NCBI GenBank assembly: GCA_045598325.1
Contig: JAZLLT010000093.1
Coordinates: forward strand, 1 to 20,231
Origin: RUG14130 sp045598325
GTDB lineage: Bacteria; Bacillota; Clostridia; Christensenellales; Aristaeellaceae
Direction: 5' to 3'
DNA length: 20,231 nt
The notes under the pieces were generated by a model. That model worked only from the letters and a program-made list of their open reading frames with translations, searched no databases and was not told the origin of the DNA. Position numbers and translations under genes: made by a program. Each line of letters begins with the position of its first letter. The first letter of the stretch is position 1. Positions 7,531-15,077 of this stretch are shown in pieces.

Positions 7531-9177
7531 ATGGCAAAGTATACGGTCGGAGTCGATTTCGGCACCCTGTCCGCCCGCGCCGTCGTGTGCGATACCGCCA
7601 CGGGACGCGAGGTGGCTTCTTTCGTGTGTCCCTATGCCCATGGCGTGATGGACGAGTGCCTGCCCTGCGGCACGAAAGTGCCCTCTTCCGCGGCGCTTCA
7701 GCACCCTGCCGATTACTCCGAGACGCTTGTAAAGAGCGTCGGGGAGGCTGTGAAGGCGTCCGGAGCGCATAAGGATGACATCGTTGGCATCGGCATCGAC
7801 TTCACCTCCAGCACCGTTCTGCCCGTGGACGCGGACATGAACCCGCTTTATGAGAAATTCCCTATGAGCCCCCACGCCTATGTGAAACTGTGGAAGCATC
7901 ATTCCTGCGGTCCGCAGGCCGCGCGGCTCACGGAAGTGTTCACGCGGGAGAAGCCCAAACTCCTACACCGCTGCGGTGACACGGTGTCCACCGAGTGGAC
8001 GCTGCCCAAAATGCTGGAAACGCTGGAAGAAGCGCCCGAGGTCTACGAAGCCGCCCGCTGGTTCATCGAGGCGGGGGACTGGATCACTTATCTTCTGACG
8101 GGCGTTCGGCAGGCGTCCCGCTCCATGGCGTACTGCAAGGTGCTGTGGGACGAAACGGAAGGCTATCCCTCTCGCAAGATCCTCGGCATGGTCCATCCCG
8201 CTTTCGCGGATGCGGCGGATAAATTGCTGCCCGTTATGGAAAAAGGTTTCCTTGCGGGATATCTCACGCAGGATATGGCAGAGCGCCTCGGATTGAGCGC
8301 GGGCATTGCGGTCTCCGCGCCCTGCATCGACGCCCATGCCTCTCTGCCCGCCGCGGGCGTCACGGAGGAGGGGACGATGCTGCTCATCATGGGCACGAGT
8401 CTCGTGAACCTCATGCTGGCGAAAAAGCAGACCCCTGTGCCCGGCGTGTGCGGCATGCCCATGGGCGGCATGGTGGAGGATCTTTGCGGCTACGAGGCGG
8501 GACAGAGCTGCGTGGGCGATCTGTTCGCCTGGTTTGTTGACAACTGTCTGCCTGCCGAATATGCTGAAAACGCGGAAACGGCGGGCGTGAGCAAACACCG
8601 GTATCTCACTTCTCTCTGCGAAAAGCAGAAACCGGGGGAGCACGGGCTCATCGCCCTCGACTGGTGGAACGGCAACCGTTCGGTGCTGTGCGATCCGGAC
8701 CTTTCCGGTCTCCTCATCGGCATGACACTCAAAACGAAGCCCGAGGACATCTACCGCGCGCTCATCGAAAGCACCGCGTTCGGCGCCCGCGTCATCATCG
8801 AAAATTATGAGCAGAAGGGCGTTCCCGTCACCGACCTTGTCGCCTGCGGCGGGATCGCGGGCAAAAATCCCTTCCTCGTGCAGGTGTTTTCCGGTGTGCT
8901 CAGGCGTGAGATCCGCGTCGTCACTTCGAAGCAGTCGGGCGCGCTCGGCAGCGCCATATACGCCGCCGTCGCCGCGGGAAGCAAAGCGGGCGGACATGAC
9001 AGCGTCCGTGACGCCGCGGGGCACATGAGCAGCGCGGAGAGCAAGTTCTACCGTCCCGATGAAGGGCGCGCGGCGTGCTATGATAAACTCTATGATGAAT
9101 ACAAGCTCCTGCACGATCTGTTCGGCAGGGGCCGAAACGATGTCATGAAACGGCTTAAGAAACTGAAAGAATCATAA
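7531..9177 (+). CDS. araB: Ribulokinase (FGGY-family sugar kinase)
   Basis: FGGY kinases phosphorylate sugars with ATP; AraB converts L-ribulose to L-ribulose 5-phosphate. The 548-residue product has the ribulokinase N-terminus YTVGVDFGTLSARAVV, a second block GIGIDFTSSTVLPVD (86-100), the probable catalytic base D267 in CIDAHASLPAAG, MGTSLVNLML (287-296), and the FGGY C-terminal signature region VACGGIAGKNPFLVQVF (437-453). Length fits AraB (about 530-570). The ATG at 7531 has GAGG (7521-7524) 6 nt upstream; an in-frame TTG at 7519 would overlap tsaC and is less likely. It starts one base after the tsaC TGA, so it is the last gene of the translation operon. No araA, araD, transporter or regulator is nearby, so its substrate in vivo is uncertain. 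Confidence 0.92.
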   Translation: MAKYTVGVDFGTLSARAVVCDTATGREVASFVCPYAHGVMDECLPCGTKVPSSAALQHPADYSETLVKSVGEAVKASGAHKDDIVGIGIDFTSSTVLPVDADMNPLYEKFPMSPHAYVKLWKHHSCGPQAARLTEVFTREKPKLLHRCGDTVSTEWTLPKMLETLEEAPEVYEAARWFIEAGDWITYLLTGVRQASRSMAYCKVLWDETEGYPSRKILGMVHPAFADAADKLLPVMEKGFLAGYLTQDMAERLGLSAGIAVSAPCIDAHASLPAAGVTEEGTMLLIMGTSLVNLMLAKKQTPVPGVCGMPMGGMVEDLCGYEAGQSCVGDLFAWFVDNCLPAEYAENAETAGVSKHRYLTSLCEKQKPGEHGLIALDWWNGNRSVLCDPDLSGLLIGMTLKTKPEDIYRALIESTAFGARVIIENYEQKGVPVTDLVACGGIAGKNPFLVQVFSGVLRREIRVVTSKQSGALGSAIYAAVAAGSKAGGHDSVRDAAGHMSSAESKFYRPDEGRAACYDKLYDEYKLLHDLFGRGRNDVMKRLKKLKES

Positions 9178-9178
9178 T

Positions 9179-9385
9179 ATACATTTTGTCTTTTCGGGCG
9201 TAGAGGAACGATATGTGAAGACCTGCGCAAACGCCTACGAGATCGCAAGCCCGGATTATGAACGCCTGATGCGGATTTTTCACGATAGCTGCGAAAGATA
9301 CGGGATCCTGCACGATAACGATGCCTGCTTTTCGTATCTGAGCGAATTTCCGCAGGAATATGAACAAATCTCTCTGTTTGATTGA
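9179..9385 (+). pseudogene. Remnant of an SPL-type radical SAM protein gene (C-terminus only)
   Basis: A single open frame after the araB stop reads HFVFSGVEERY, then VKTCANAYEIASPDYERL, then a short helix-like stretch and YGILHDNDACFSYL, ending EYEQISLFD and TGA at 9383-9385. From memory this strongly resembles the last 60-70 residues of COG1533/SplB-like radical SAM proteins, which end with a block like (R/K)YI(K/R)TYGNAYE(I/L)xSP and a (Q/E)(L/I)SLF tail. The cysteine cluster and barrel (about 200 residues) are absent; araB ends directly before it. A GTG at 9215 behind AGAGGAA could allow a 56-residue peptide, but a deletion remnant is more likely. The match is recognised by eye only. Confidence 0.6.
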
Positions 9386-9432
9386 AAACGCGCTTACCGC
9401 CGATTGCGGCGGAGAAGCGCGTTTTTTTTATT
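9385..9432 (+). terminator. Intrinsic terminator closing the rho-araB block
   Basis: ACGCGCTT (9388-9395) pairs with AAGCGCGT (9415-9422), and CCGCCG (9397-9402) with CGGCGG (9407-9412) round an ATTG loop; eight or more T follow from 9422. The A run before the stem is complementary to the T run. It was probably the terminator of the lost radical SAM gene and now ends the araB transcript. Confidence 0.9.
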
Positions 9433-9461
9433 AAATTCAATGAGTATCTGTCGTTCCCCAA

Positions 9462-9494
9462 TAAAACGAGAACGCCGCGGCTAAAACGCGGCGG
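9462..9494 (-). terminator. Probable terminator of the dapA-dapB-ddh-GNAT operon
   Basis: CGCCGCG (9473-9479) pairs with CGCGGCG (9487-9493) across a 7-nt loop. Read on the minus strand the stem is followed by TTCTCGTTTTATT. The T-run is interrupted, so termination strength is uncertain, but the position right after the last gene fits. Confidence 0.6.
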
Positions 9495-9497
9495 TCT

Positions 9498-9977
9498 TTA
9501 TAGAACCAGTATGTATTTGACCTGACAGTTGAAGTGCCCCGTGTTGCCGATGACCTCATCGGTCAGCGCGAAGCCGTGCTTTTCGTAAAAGCGCTGCGCG
9601 CGCAGCATGTTGTCCAGCGTCTCGAGGTATACGCGCTTGTAGCGGGCTGCGGCGAACGCGACCGCTGTTTTGAGCAGTTCCGCGGCAACACCTGTTCCGC
9701 GGGCGGAGGGGATGCAGTACATTTTCTGCAGTTCGCACACGCCGTCCGTGCCGGTCATATAACCGATGCCCACGCCGCCGACCACGATGCCTTTTTCGTC
9801 TTCCGCCACCCAGTAGCAGTCGCCCTCGCGGGCATAGACCTCGGAGAAACGCCCCAGCATGGGGTCCGCCCACGCGGTGCCCTCGTGTGCCGCGCCGTAC
9901 TCGGTGAGACAGTCGCGGATGATCCTCTCGATGACCGGATTGTCCTTTTCCTCGAGTACGCGAATCCTGTATTCCAT
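9498..9977 (-). CDS. GNAT-family N-acetyltransferase, substrate unknown
   Basis: The 159-residue product has the GNAT layout: N-terminal MEYRIRVLEEKDNPVIERII, a central strand VVGGVGIGYM, then the acetyl-CoA pyrophosphate loop region ELQKMYCIPSARGTGVAAELL (the R-x-x-G-x-G/A motif seen as ARGTGVA), and the motif B strand VYLETLDNMLRAQRFYEKHGF near the C-terminus. Start: ATG at 9977 shares its A with the ddh stop (TGATG), implying coupled translation; a GTG one codon upstream is also possible. It is the last gene of the DAP operon. It might acetylate a wall-precursor amine or a small molecule, but nothing in the sequence fixes the acceptor. Confidence 0.85.
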   Translation of the reverse strand: MEYRIRVLEEKDNPVIERIIRDCLTEYGAAHEGTAWADPMLGRFSEVYAREGDCYWVAEDEKGIVVGGVGIGYMTGTDGVCELQKMYCIPSARGTGVAAELLKTAVAFAAARYKRVYLETLDNMLRAQRFYEKHGFALTDEVIGNTGHFNCQVKYILVL

Positions 9978-10954
9978 CACAGCATCTTCTTTCGCATCTC
10001 TTCGGGGGAAAGGGGGGACAGCTCGGCGGGAGAAATGTCAAACACCGTGAAGCAGCCGGTTTCGCCCTTTTTGTGCTTCTTGTCGATGGCGCGGGCGAAG
10101 GCCACGATGGCGGAGGAGGTGAATTCGGGGTTGGAATCGAGGCCCAGGGAATATTCGATCACATGCGTGTTTTCGCCGTGGAGACCCGTCTTGCCCGTGC
10201 GGATGACGAATCCGCCGTGGGGGATGGCGCTGTGGCCCGTTTTGAGTTCCTCTTCGGAAATGAAGGTGACCGTGGTGTCGTAATCGGCGAAGTAGTTGGG
10301 CATGGTCTTGATTTCGTTTTCGATGCGTGCCTTGTCCGCGCCCTCCTCGGCGACTACATAACACTCGCGGGTATGCTTTTCGCGGGTGGTAAGGTCGGGC
10401 ATTTCGCCGCTCCGCACCCGCTTCAGGGCGTCTTCCACGGGCACGGTATACTGCCGCGCGTCCTTCACGCCGTCGATGCGGCGGATAGCGTCGGAATGTC
10501 CCTGACTGACACCGCGTCCCCAGAAGGTGTAGTCCTTTCCGTCGGGCAGTACACAGGAGGCGTACAGACGGTTAAGGGAGAACAGACCGGGATCCCAGCC
10601 CGCGGAAATGAGGGCGGTGTGACCGCTCTCGCGGGCGGTTTTATCCACATTTGCGAAATGCTCCGGGATTTTCGCGTGGGTATCGAAACTGTCGACTACA
10701 TTGAAGTTCTTGGCCAGTTCGGGCGTCAGCACGGGCAGGTCCGTTGCCGAGCCGCCGCAGATGATGAGCACATCGACGGCATCCTTGAAAGAGAGGATGT
10801 CGCTTGCGGAATACACCTTCGCGCCGGTCAGCGTTTTGATGGAGGAAGGATCCCTGCGGGTGAAAATGCCGGTGAGTTCCGCGTCGGGATTTTGCCTGAT
10901 GGCGCACTCCACGCCCCTGCCGAGGTTTCCGTAGCCGTAAATGCCGATTTTCAT
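9977..10954 (-). CDS. ddh: meso-Diaminopimelate dehydrogenase
   Basis: Ddh converts tetrahydrodipicolinate, ammonia and NADPH directly to meso-DAP, bypassing the acylated or aminotransferase routes. The 325-residue protein has the dinucleotide-binding GYGNLGRGVE (7-16), two arginines in FTRRDPSS (31-38) suited to the NADP 2'-phosphate, CGGSATD (66-72), SFDTH (89-93), GWDPGLFS (119-126) and the substrate-site block WGRGVSQGHSDAIRR (145-159). These together are specific for Ddh. The ribosome binding site GTGAGG lies 5 nt before the ATG, inside the dapB stop region; the gap to dapB is 7 bases. Its stop overlaps the GNAT start. Co-transcription with dapB and dapA supports a DAP/lysine role. Confidence 0.95.
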   Translation of the reverse strand: MKIGIYGYGNLGRGVECAIRQNPDAELTGIFTRRDPSSIKTLTGAKVYSASDILSFKDAVDVLIICGGSATDLPVLTPELAKNFNVVDSFDTHAKIPEHFANVDKTARESGHTALISAGWDPGLFSLNRLYASCVLPDGKDYTFWGRGVSQGHSDAIRRIDGVKDARQYTVPVEDALKRVRSGEMPDLTTREKHTRECYVVAEEGADKARIENEIKTMPNYFADYDTTVTFISEEELKTGHSAIPHGGFVIRTGKTGLHGENTHVIEYSLGLDSNPEFTSSAIVAFARAIDKKHKKGETGCFTVFDISPAELSPLSPEEMRKKML

Positions 10955-10961
10955 GTTTGCC

Positions 10962-11705
10962 TCACAGAGCCAGAATGCTCTTCATGTCGTATAGTCCCGC
11001 GCCTCTTCCCATAAGGAACTTGGCGGCGGAAAGGGCGCCCTCCGCGAACAGCGCGCGGGAATGTGCCTCGTGTTTCAGGGTGATGGTCTGGTTTTGCGTA
11101 CCGATGATGACCTCGTGCATGCCCACGATGTTGCCCATGCGGATGGCGTGGATGCCGATTTCCTCGGGGGTCCGCTTGCCTTGTCCGCTGCGTCCGCAGT
11201 GATTGACGGATTCGGGGCGGACTTCACGGATGCCGTCAGCGATGGCGAGGGCCGTGCCGCTGGGCGCGTCCAGTTTGCGGTCATGGTGCGCTTCCACGAT
11301 TTCGATTTCCGCGCCTTCCATGGTCGCCGCCGCCTTCTTGGCAAGTTCGATGAGCAGAGCGATGCCCAGTGAATAATTCGCGGCGAAGAACAGGGGAATG
11401 GATGCGGAAGCGGTCAGAATCATCTGCTTTTCCTCTTCCGTCTGGCCTGTGGTGGCGAGAACGAGGGGAAGATGATTTACAACGCAGAAATCCAGAAGCA
11501 CCTTCGTCTGGCTGTGGTGGGAAAAGTCGATGACGCAGTCCACTTTTGTTTCGGCGTCCTCAAAATTCTTTGCGCAGGGGACGCAGGTGTTTTCGCCCGC
11601 GAAAGCATCGACACCCGCGGTAAGTTCCAAAGCGGGGTCGGCACCGATGAGTTTTACGACTTCCTGACCCATGTGACCGGTCAGACCGGAAAGCAGTATC
11701 TTCAT
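10962..11705 (-). CDS. dapB: 4-Hydroxy-tetrahydrodipicolinate reductase
   Basis: DapB reduces the DapA product to tetrahydrodipicolinate with NAD(P)H. The 247-residue protein shows the nucleotide loop GLTGHMGQ (7-14), ATTG (84-87), the AANYSLG block (108-114) and the family signature EAHHDRKLDAPSGTAL (138-153) that carries the catalytic histidine and lysine. The ATG at 11705 was chosen because a GAGG ribosome binding site overlapping the dapA stop lies just upstream and the sequence MKILLSGLTGHMG is the expected N-terminus. It is 8 bases after dapA and 7 bases before ddh. Confidence 0.96.
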   Translation of the reverse strand: MKILLSGLTGHMGQEVVKLIGADPALELTAGVDAFAGENTCVPCAKNFEDAETKVDCVIDFSHHSQTKVLLDFCVVNHLPLVLATTGQTEEEKQMILTASASIPLFFAANYSLGIALLIELAKKAAATMEGAEIEIVEAHHDRKLDAPSGTALAIADGIREVRPESVNHCGRSGQGKRTPEEIGIHAIRMGNIVGMHEVIIGTQNQTITLKHEAHSRALFAEGALSAAKFLMGRGAGLYDMKSILAL

Positions 11706-11713
11706 AGCATACC

Positions 11714-12598
<885 letters not shown>

Positions 12599-12633
12599 GG
12601 TCTTGCCCTCTCTGAATGTATATTTATGCATAT

Positions 12634-12642
12634 ATTATAGCA
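12634..12642 (-). promoter_or_regulatory. Extended -10 promoter of the dapA operon
   Basis: On the minus strand TGCTATAAT occupies 12642-12634, an extended -10 (TGn) element. The -35 region has only a weak TTTATT-like match. The predicted start is near 12627, leaving a leader of about 29 nt. The surrounding DNA is AT-rich and contains the direct repeat GCATAT (12628-12633 and 12640-12645) and an inverted pair TATTTAT/ATAAATA (12621-12627, 12653-12659). Confidence 0.7.
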
Positions 12643-12685
12643 TATTATCTGTATAAATAAAGGGAAGAATGTGTTATGTTGTATT

Positions 12686-12721
12686 AAAAAATCCTCCGGA
12701 AGCATCACTTCCGGAGGATTT
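12686..12721 (-). terminator. Intrinsic terminator of perR-rbr
   Basis: A perfect 14-bp stem (12689-12702 with 12708-12721) with a 5-nt loop is followed on the minus strand by a run of six T. It starts 11 bases after the rubrerythrin stop. Confidence 0.93.
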
Positions 12722-12731
12722 GGCATTTTGA

Positions 12732-13376
12732 TCAGTAGTTTTCGGCGTTGACTTCGAAATAGGCCTGAGGATGGGCGCAGGTGGGACAGATGTCAGGCGC
12801 CTTGGTGCCGACCACGATGTGCCCGCAGTTGCGGCATTCCCATACCTTGACTTCACTCTTCTCGAACACGGAAGCAGTCTCCACATTTTTGAGCAGGGCA
12901 CGGTAGCGATCCTCGTGATGTTTCTCGATGGCGGCGACCATACGGAATTTGGCGGCGAGGTCGTGGAAGCCTTCTTCGTCCGCGGTCACGGCGGAGCCTT
13001 CGTACATGTCGGTCCACTCGTAGTTTTCGCCGTCAGCGGCAGCGGCGAGGTTTTCGGCGGTGGAGCCGATGCCGTTCAGTTCCTTGAACCAGAGCTTCGC
13101 GTGCTCCTTCTCGTTGTCGGCGGTCTTCAGGAACAGGGCGGAAATCTGCTCGAAGCCTTCCTTCTTGGCGGCGGATGCAAAGTAGGTATACTTGTTTCTG
13201 GCCTGGGATTCGCCGGCGAAAGCGGCTTCCAGGTTCTTCTCGGTCCGGGTGCCCTGATAGCGGTTTTTGAGTTCCGCGAGTTTATCTCCGGTCGCCTTGC
13301 ACTTGGGGCATACGGGAGTTTCGCCTTCTTTTACGGTGAACACTTCGCCGCAGATCTTGCACTTGTAAGTTTTCAT
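12732..13376 (-). CDS. rbr: Rubrerythrin with rubredoxin-like domains at both ends
   Basis: Rubrerythrins are cytosolic peroxidases of anaerobes that reduce hydrogen peroxide at a diiron centre using electrons from a rubredoxin domain. The 214-residue protein has an N-terminal CxxC pair (C6/C9 and C23/C26), a ferritin-like diiron domain (about 44-170) with E56 in AGESQARNKY, NEKEHAKLW (88-96) and AIEKHHEDRYRAL (149-161), and a C-terminal rubredoxin-like pair (C181/C184 and C197/C200). The classical enzyme has only one rubredoxin domain, usually C-terminal; the reverse type has it N-terminal. Here both are present. The N-terminal site is closer to a desulforedoxin/rubredoxin-like knuckle. The ribosome binding site AAGGAGA lies 7 nt before the ATG, within the end of perR, 3 bases away. 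Confidence 0.93.
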   Translation of the reverse strand: MKTYKCKICGEVFTVKEGETPVCPKCKATGDKLAELKNRYQGTRTEKNLEAAFAGESQARNKYTYFASAAKKEGFEQISALFLKTADNEKEHAKLWFKELNGIGSTAENLAAAADGENYEWTDMYEGSAVTADEEGFHDLAAKFRMVAAIEKHHEDRYRALLKNVETASVFEKSEVKVWECRNCGHIVVGTKAPDICPTCAHPQAYFEVNAENY

Positions 13377-13379
13377 GTT

Positions 13380-13781
13380 TCATTCTCCTTTTTGTTTGAG
13401 TTTATCGGAACAGGCGCTGCAAACGCCGTTAAACCGCAAAGCAGTATCTGATATCGCAAATCCAGCCTTTTCGCGGATCTCACGGAGGGCTTCGGGCGGA
13501 ATTGTGGCAGGAGGCAGGTCGATGACGCGTCCGCATAGGACGCATACGCCGTGGGGATGATCCGAAATATTGCCGTCATAGCGTTCCTCGCCGTTCACAA
13601 CGCCGATGGAACGGATGATGCCCGCGTCCCGCAGCTGCCCCAGATTCCGGTAGACCGTTGCCAGACTCATGTCGGGATAGGCATCCTTCAGGTGTTCATA
13701 CACCCATTCGGCGGTAGGATGGGCGCGGGTGCTGAGCACACAGTCGAGCACCGCCTGCCTTTTTTTGCTGAATCGCTGCAT
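13380..13781 (-). CDS. perR: Fur-family peroxide-responsive repressor PerR
   Basis: PerR is a metal-loaded repressor inactivated when peroxide oxidises its regulatory-site histidines. The 133-residue protein has a winged helix (about 5-75; recognition region MSLATVYRNLGQLRDAG), HPTAEWVY with H21, and the regulatory-site residues by alignment to B. subtilis PerR: D69 in ERYDG, H75 and H77 in SDHPHGVC, and D88 in GRVIDLP, where the Asp is typical of PerR and Fur has Glu. C80/C83 and C121/C124 form the structural zinc site. It is slightly shorter than B. subtilis PerR (145). It is first in an operon with rubrerythrin, the expected target, and a Fur-type operator overlaps its promoter, suggesting autorepression. 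Confidence 0.92.
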   Translation of the reverse strand: MQRFSKKRQAVLDCVLSTRAHPTAEWVYEHLKDAYPDMSLATVYRNLGQLRDAGIIRSIGVVNGEERYDGNISDHPHGVCVLCGRVIDLPPATIPPEALREIREKAGFAISDTALRFNGVCSACSDKLKQKGE

Positions 13782-13794
13782 AATACCTCGTTAA

Positions 13795-13809
13795 CGATAA
13801 TAATTCTTG
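13795..13809. promoter_or_regulatory. Candidate PerR/Fur-family operator over the perR start site
   Basis: The 15-bp CGATAATAATTCTTG has a 7-1-7 layout centred on 13802 and matches the Fur-family TGATAATnATTATCA at about 10 of 14 positions and the PerR form at about 9. It lies just downstream of the -10 box, covering the predicted transcript start near 13808. A 10-bp perfect palindrome, TCGTTAACGA (13788-13797), abuts it. Confidence 0.55.
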
Positions 13810-13814
13810 CTGGC

Positions 13815-13843
13815 ATTATAAGGGCTGTCTGCGGGCTTGTCAA
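13815..13843 (-). promoter_or_regulatory. Consensus SigA promoter of perR-rbr
   Basis: Reading the minus strand, TTGACA (13843-13838) and TATAAT (13820-13815) are both perfect consensus with a 17-base spacer. This is the strongest promoter in the window, as expected for an operon held down by a repressor. Confidence 0.92.
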
Positions 13844-13844
13844 G

Positions 13845-13873
13845 AAAAAACGGATGATGAAAGCCATCATCCG
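13845..13873 (-). terminator. Intrinsic terminator of the exported CapA-family gene
   Basis: CGGATGATG (13851-13859) pairs with CATCATCCG (13865-13873) around a 5-nt loop; on the minus strand six T follow (13850-13845). It begins 8 bases after the gene's stop and its T-tract abuts the -35 box of the perR promoter. Confidence 0.9.
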
Positions 13874-13880
13874 CGTTAAT

Positions 13881-14921
13881 TTATCTGTTGAGTCCGTTGC
13901 GCACCGCGTAACTGTCACTTAGCCACTTGACATTTTCTGCCTTGAAATTGCTCCGCTGAAGCACGCCGTTAAACAGCGAGGTCGCGTTGTATCCGTCTTC
14001 CAGCAGGGTGGGGTGGCAGTCATTCGTTCTCTTTTTACTGCCCACCTGCGCGGGGATGATGTCGATGCCCGCATCCTCCACGCGCCCGTCCGGGTAAACG
14101 GTGAACGCCTGACGGAACACGATGCAGTTGAAATCTTTGGGATTCGTGTTGCCGCCGAAACAGAAATTGCCGAGGGAACCGGTGATGTACTTGCCTTTAT
14201 ACAGCCGCAGGCCTCCGTACACATGGGAATGGTTGCCGATGACCAGATCCGCGCCCGCCTTGATGAGCAGTTCGCCCGCGTGCTCCACCTGCTCGGACAT
14301 GGAGTAACTGTTCTCGATGCCGCCGTGGAAGGAGACGATGAGCAGGTCGCACTTTTCGCGTGCCGCCTCCGTCTGCTCCTTCATCTGCGCGTCTGTGCTG
14401 CGCCACTGGTCAAAGCCGAGGAAGCCCACGGTGATGCCCTTGACTTCCGCGTAGTATTCGTTTTCGTAGCCGCACACGCCGATGCCCGCGTCATTGAGCG
14501 CGGATATCGTCTCGTTGAATCCCTCGTCGCGGAAATTGTGAGAGTGGTTGTTCGCCACATTCGCCACCTCCACGGAGGAGCAGGTGAGGATGCCCGTATA
14601 TTCGGGCTTCCCGCGGAAATAGAATTTCGCGGTCTCCTCGTATTCCGTCGTCGTCGTCAGGGGACCTTCCAGATTGATGATGGTGAAATCGTCCTGCTCA
14701 AACAGACCTTTGACATCGGAGAGAAACCACTCCATGCCGTGTTTGCGGACGCTCTGCTCGAACAGTTTTTCGCTGGATGCCGTGTGATTGGCGACGCCGC
14801 CAAGCGTGCAGTCGCCGACCGCGGTGATCAGAATGGTAACACCCTCCTGCTCTCCTTCGGAAATCGCGCAGGGGAGAAGCAGAGCGAGAAACAGAAAAAT
14901 CACAATCATTTTACGAATCAT
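13881..14921 (-). CDS. CapA-family (PGA_cap) protein, exported
   Basis: CapA/PgsA-like proteins have a metallophosphoesterase-like fold and are linked to poly-gamma-glutamate or other envelope polymers; the enzymatic activity is not settled. The 346-residue product has a signal peptide (MIRKM then a hydrophobic run to about residue 19, likely cleaved near AIS-EG; the PCA sequence is not a good lipobox). Metal-site motifs are VGDCTLGG (35-42), NLEGPLT (83-89), ANNHSHNF (123-130), SFHGG (197-201) and GNHSHVYGG (229-237). ATG 14921 is favoured with GGGAAG about 8 nt upstream; a GTG at 14930 abuts that site. Alone on its strand, it has its own promoter (14951-14980) and terminator, and is divergent from a second CapA gene. 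Confidence 0.88.
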   Translation of the reverse strand: MIRKMIVIFLFLALLLPCAISEGEQEGVTILITAVGDCTLGGVANHTASSEKLFEQSVRKHGMEWFLSDVKGLFEQDDFTIINLEGPLTTTTEYEETAKFYFRGKPEYTGILTCSSVEVANVANNHSHNFRDEGFNETISALNDAGIGVCGYENEYYAEVKGITVGFLGFDQWRSTDAQMKEQTEAAREKCDLLIVSFHGGIENSYSMSEQVEHAGELLIKAGADLVIGNHSHVYGGLRLYKGKYITGSLGNFCFGGNTNPKDFNCIVFRQAFTVYPDGRVEDAGIDIIPAQVGSKKRTNDCHPTLLEDGYNATSLFNGVLQRSNFKAENVKWLSDSYAVRNGLNR

Positions 14922-14950
14922 ATCAATCACTTCCCGGAATTGGTGCGTCT

Positions 14951-14980
14951 ATTATAACGGAGACGCTGCGTCAATGTCAA
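14951..14980 (-). promoter_or_regulatory. Promoter of the minus-strand CapA gene
   Basis: On the minus strand TTGACA (14980-14975) and TATAAT (14956-14951) are perfect consensus with an 18-base spacer. A second TTGAC follows immediately after the first, as a tandem TTGACATTGACG. Confidence 0.85.
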
Positions 14981-15011
14981 TCTCGGCACGGTCAAAAATT
15001 CCCGAAACCTA

Positions 15012-15040
15012 TGGAAAAATGCGGAAAGATGTGTTATAAT
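15012..15040 (+). promoter_or_regulatory. Promoter of the plus-strand CapA gene
   Basis: TATAAT at 15035-15040 is preceded at 17 bases by TGGAAA (15012-15017), a 4/6 match to -35. The predicted start is near 15047, about 30 nt before the ATG. It is back to back with the promoter at 14951-14980. Confidence 0.65.
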
Positions 15041-15077
15041 AACTTCGTATGCGATATTATGCCCCGAGGAGAATCAA

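Noticed and set aside
9386..9497. Possible small RNA between the two GC-rich hairpins
   Set aside because: Each hairpin is explained as a terminator for the convergent transcripts, and no promoter was seen in the gap.
9534..10283. Plus-strand open frames opposite the GNAT and ddh genes
   Set aside because: They overlap confidently identified genes on the minus strand and show no protein-family features.
12599..12731. Lysine riboswitch or T-box upstream of dapA
   Set aside because: The promoter leaves only about 29 nt of leader and the remaining hairpin belongs to the perR-rbr terminator, so there is no room for either element.
13881..14921. Lipoprotein signal on the exported CapA protein
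   Set aside because: The cysteine at residue 18 is preceded by Leu-Leu-Pro; Pro at -1 does not fit a lipobox. A signal peptidase I site nearby is more likely.
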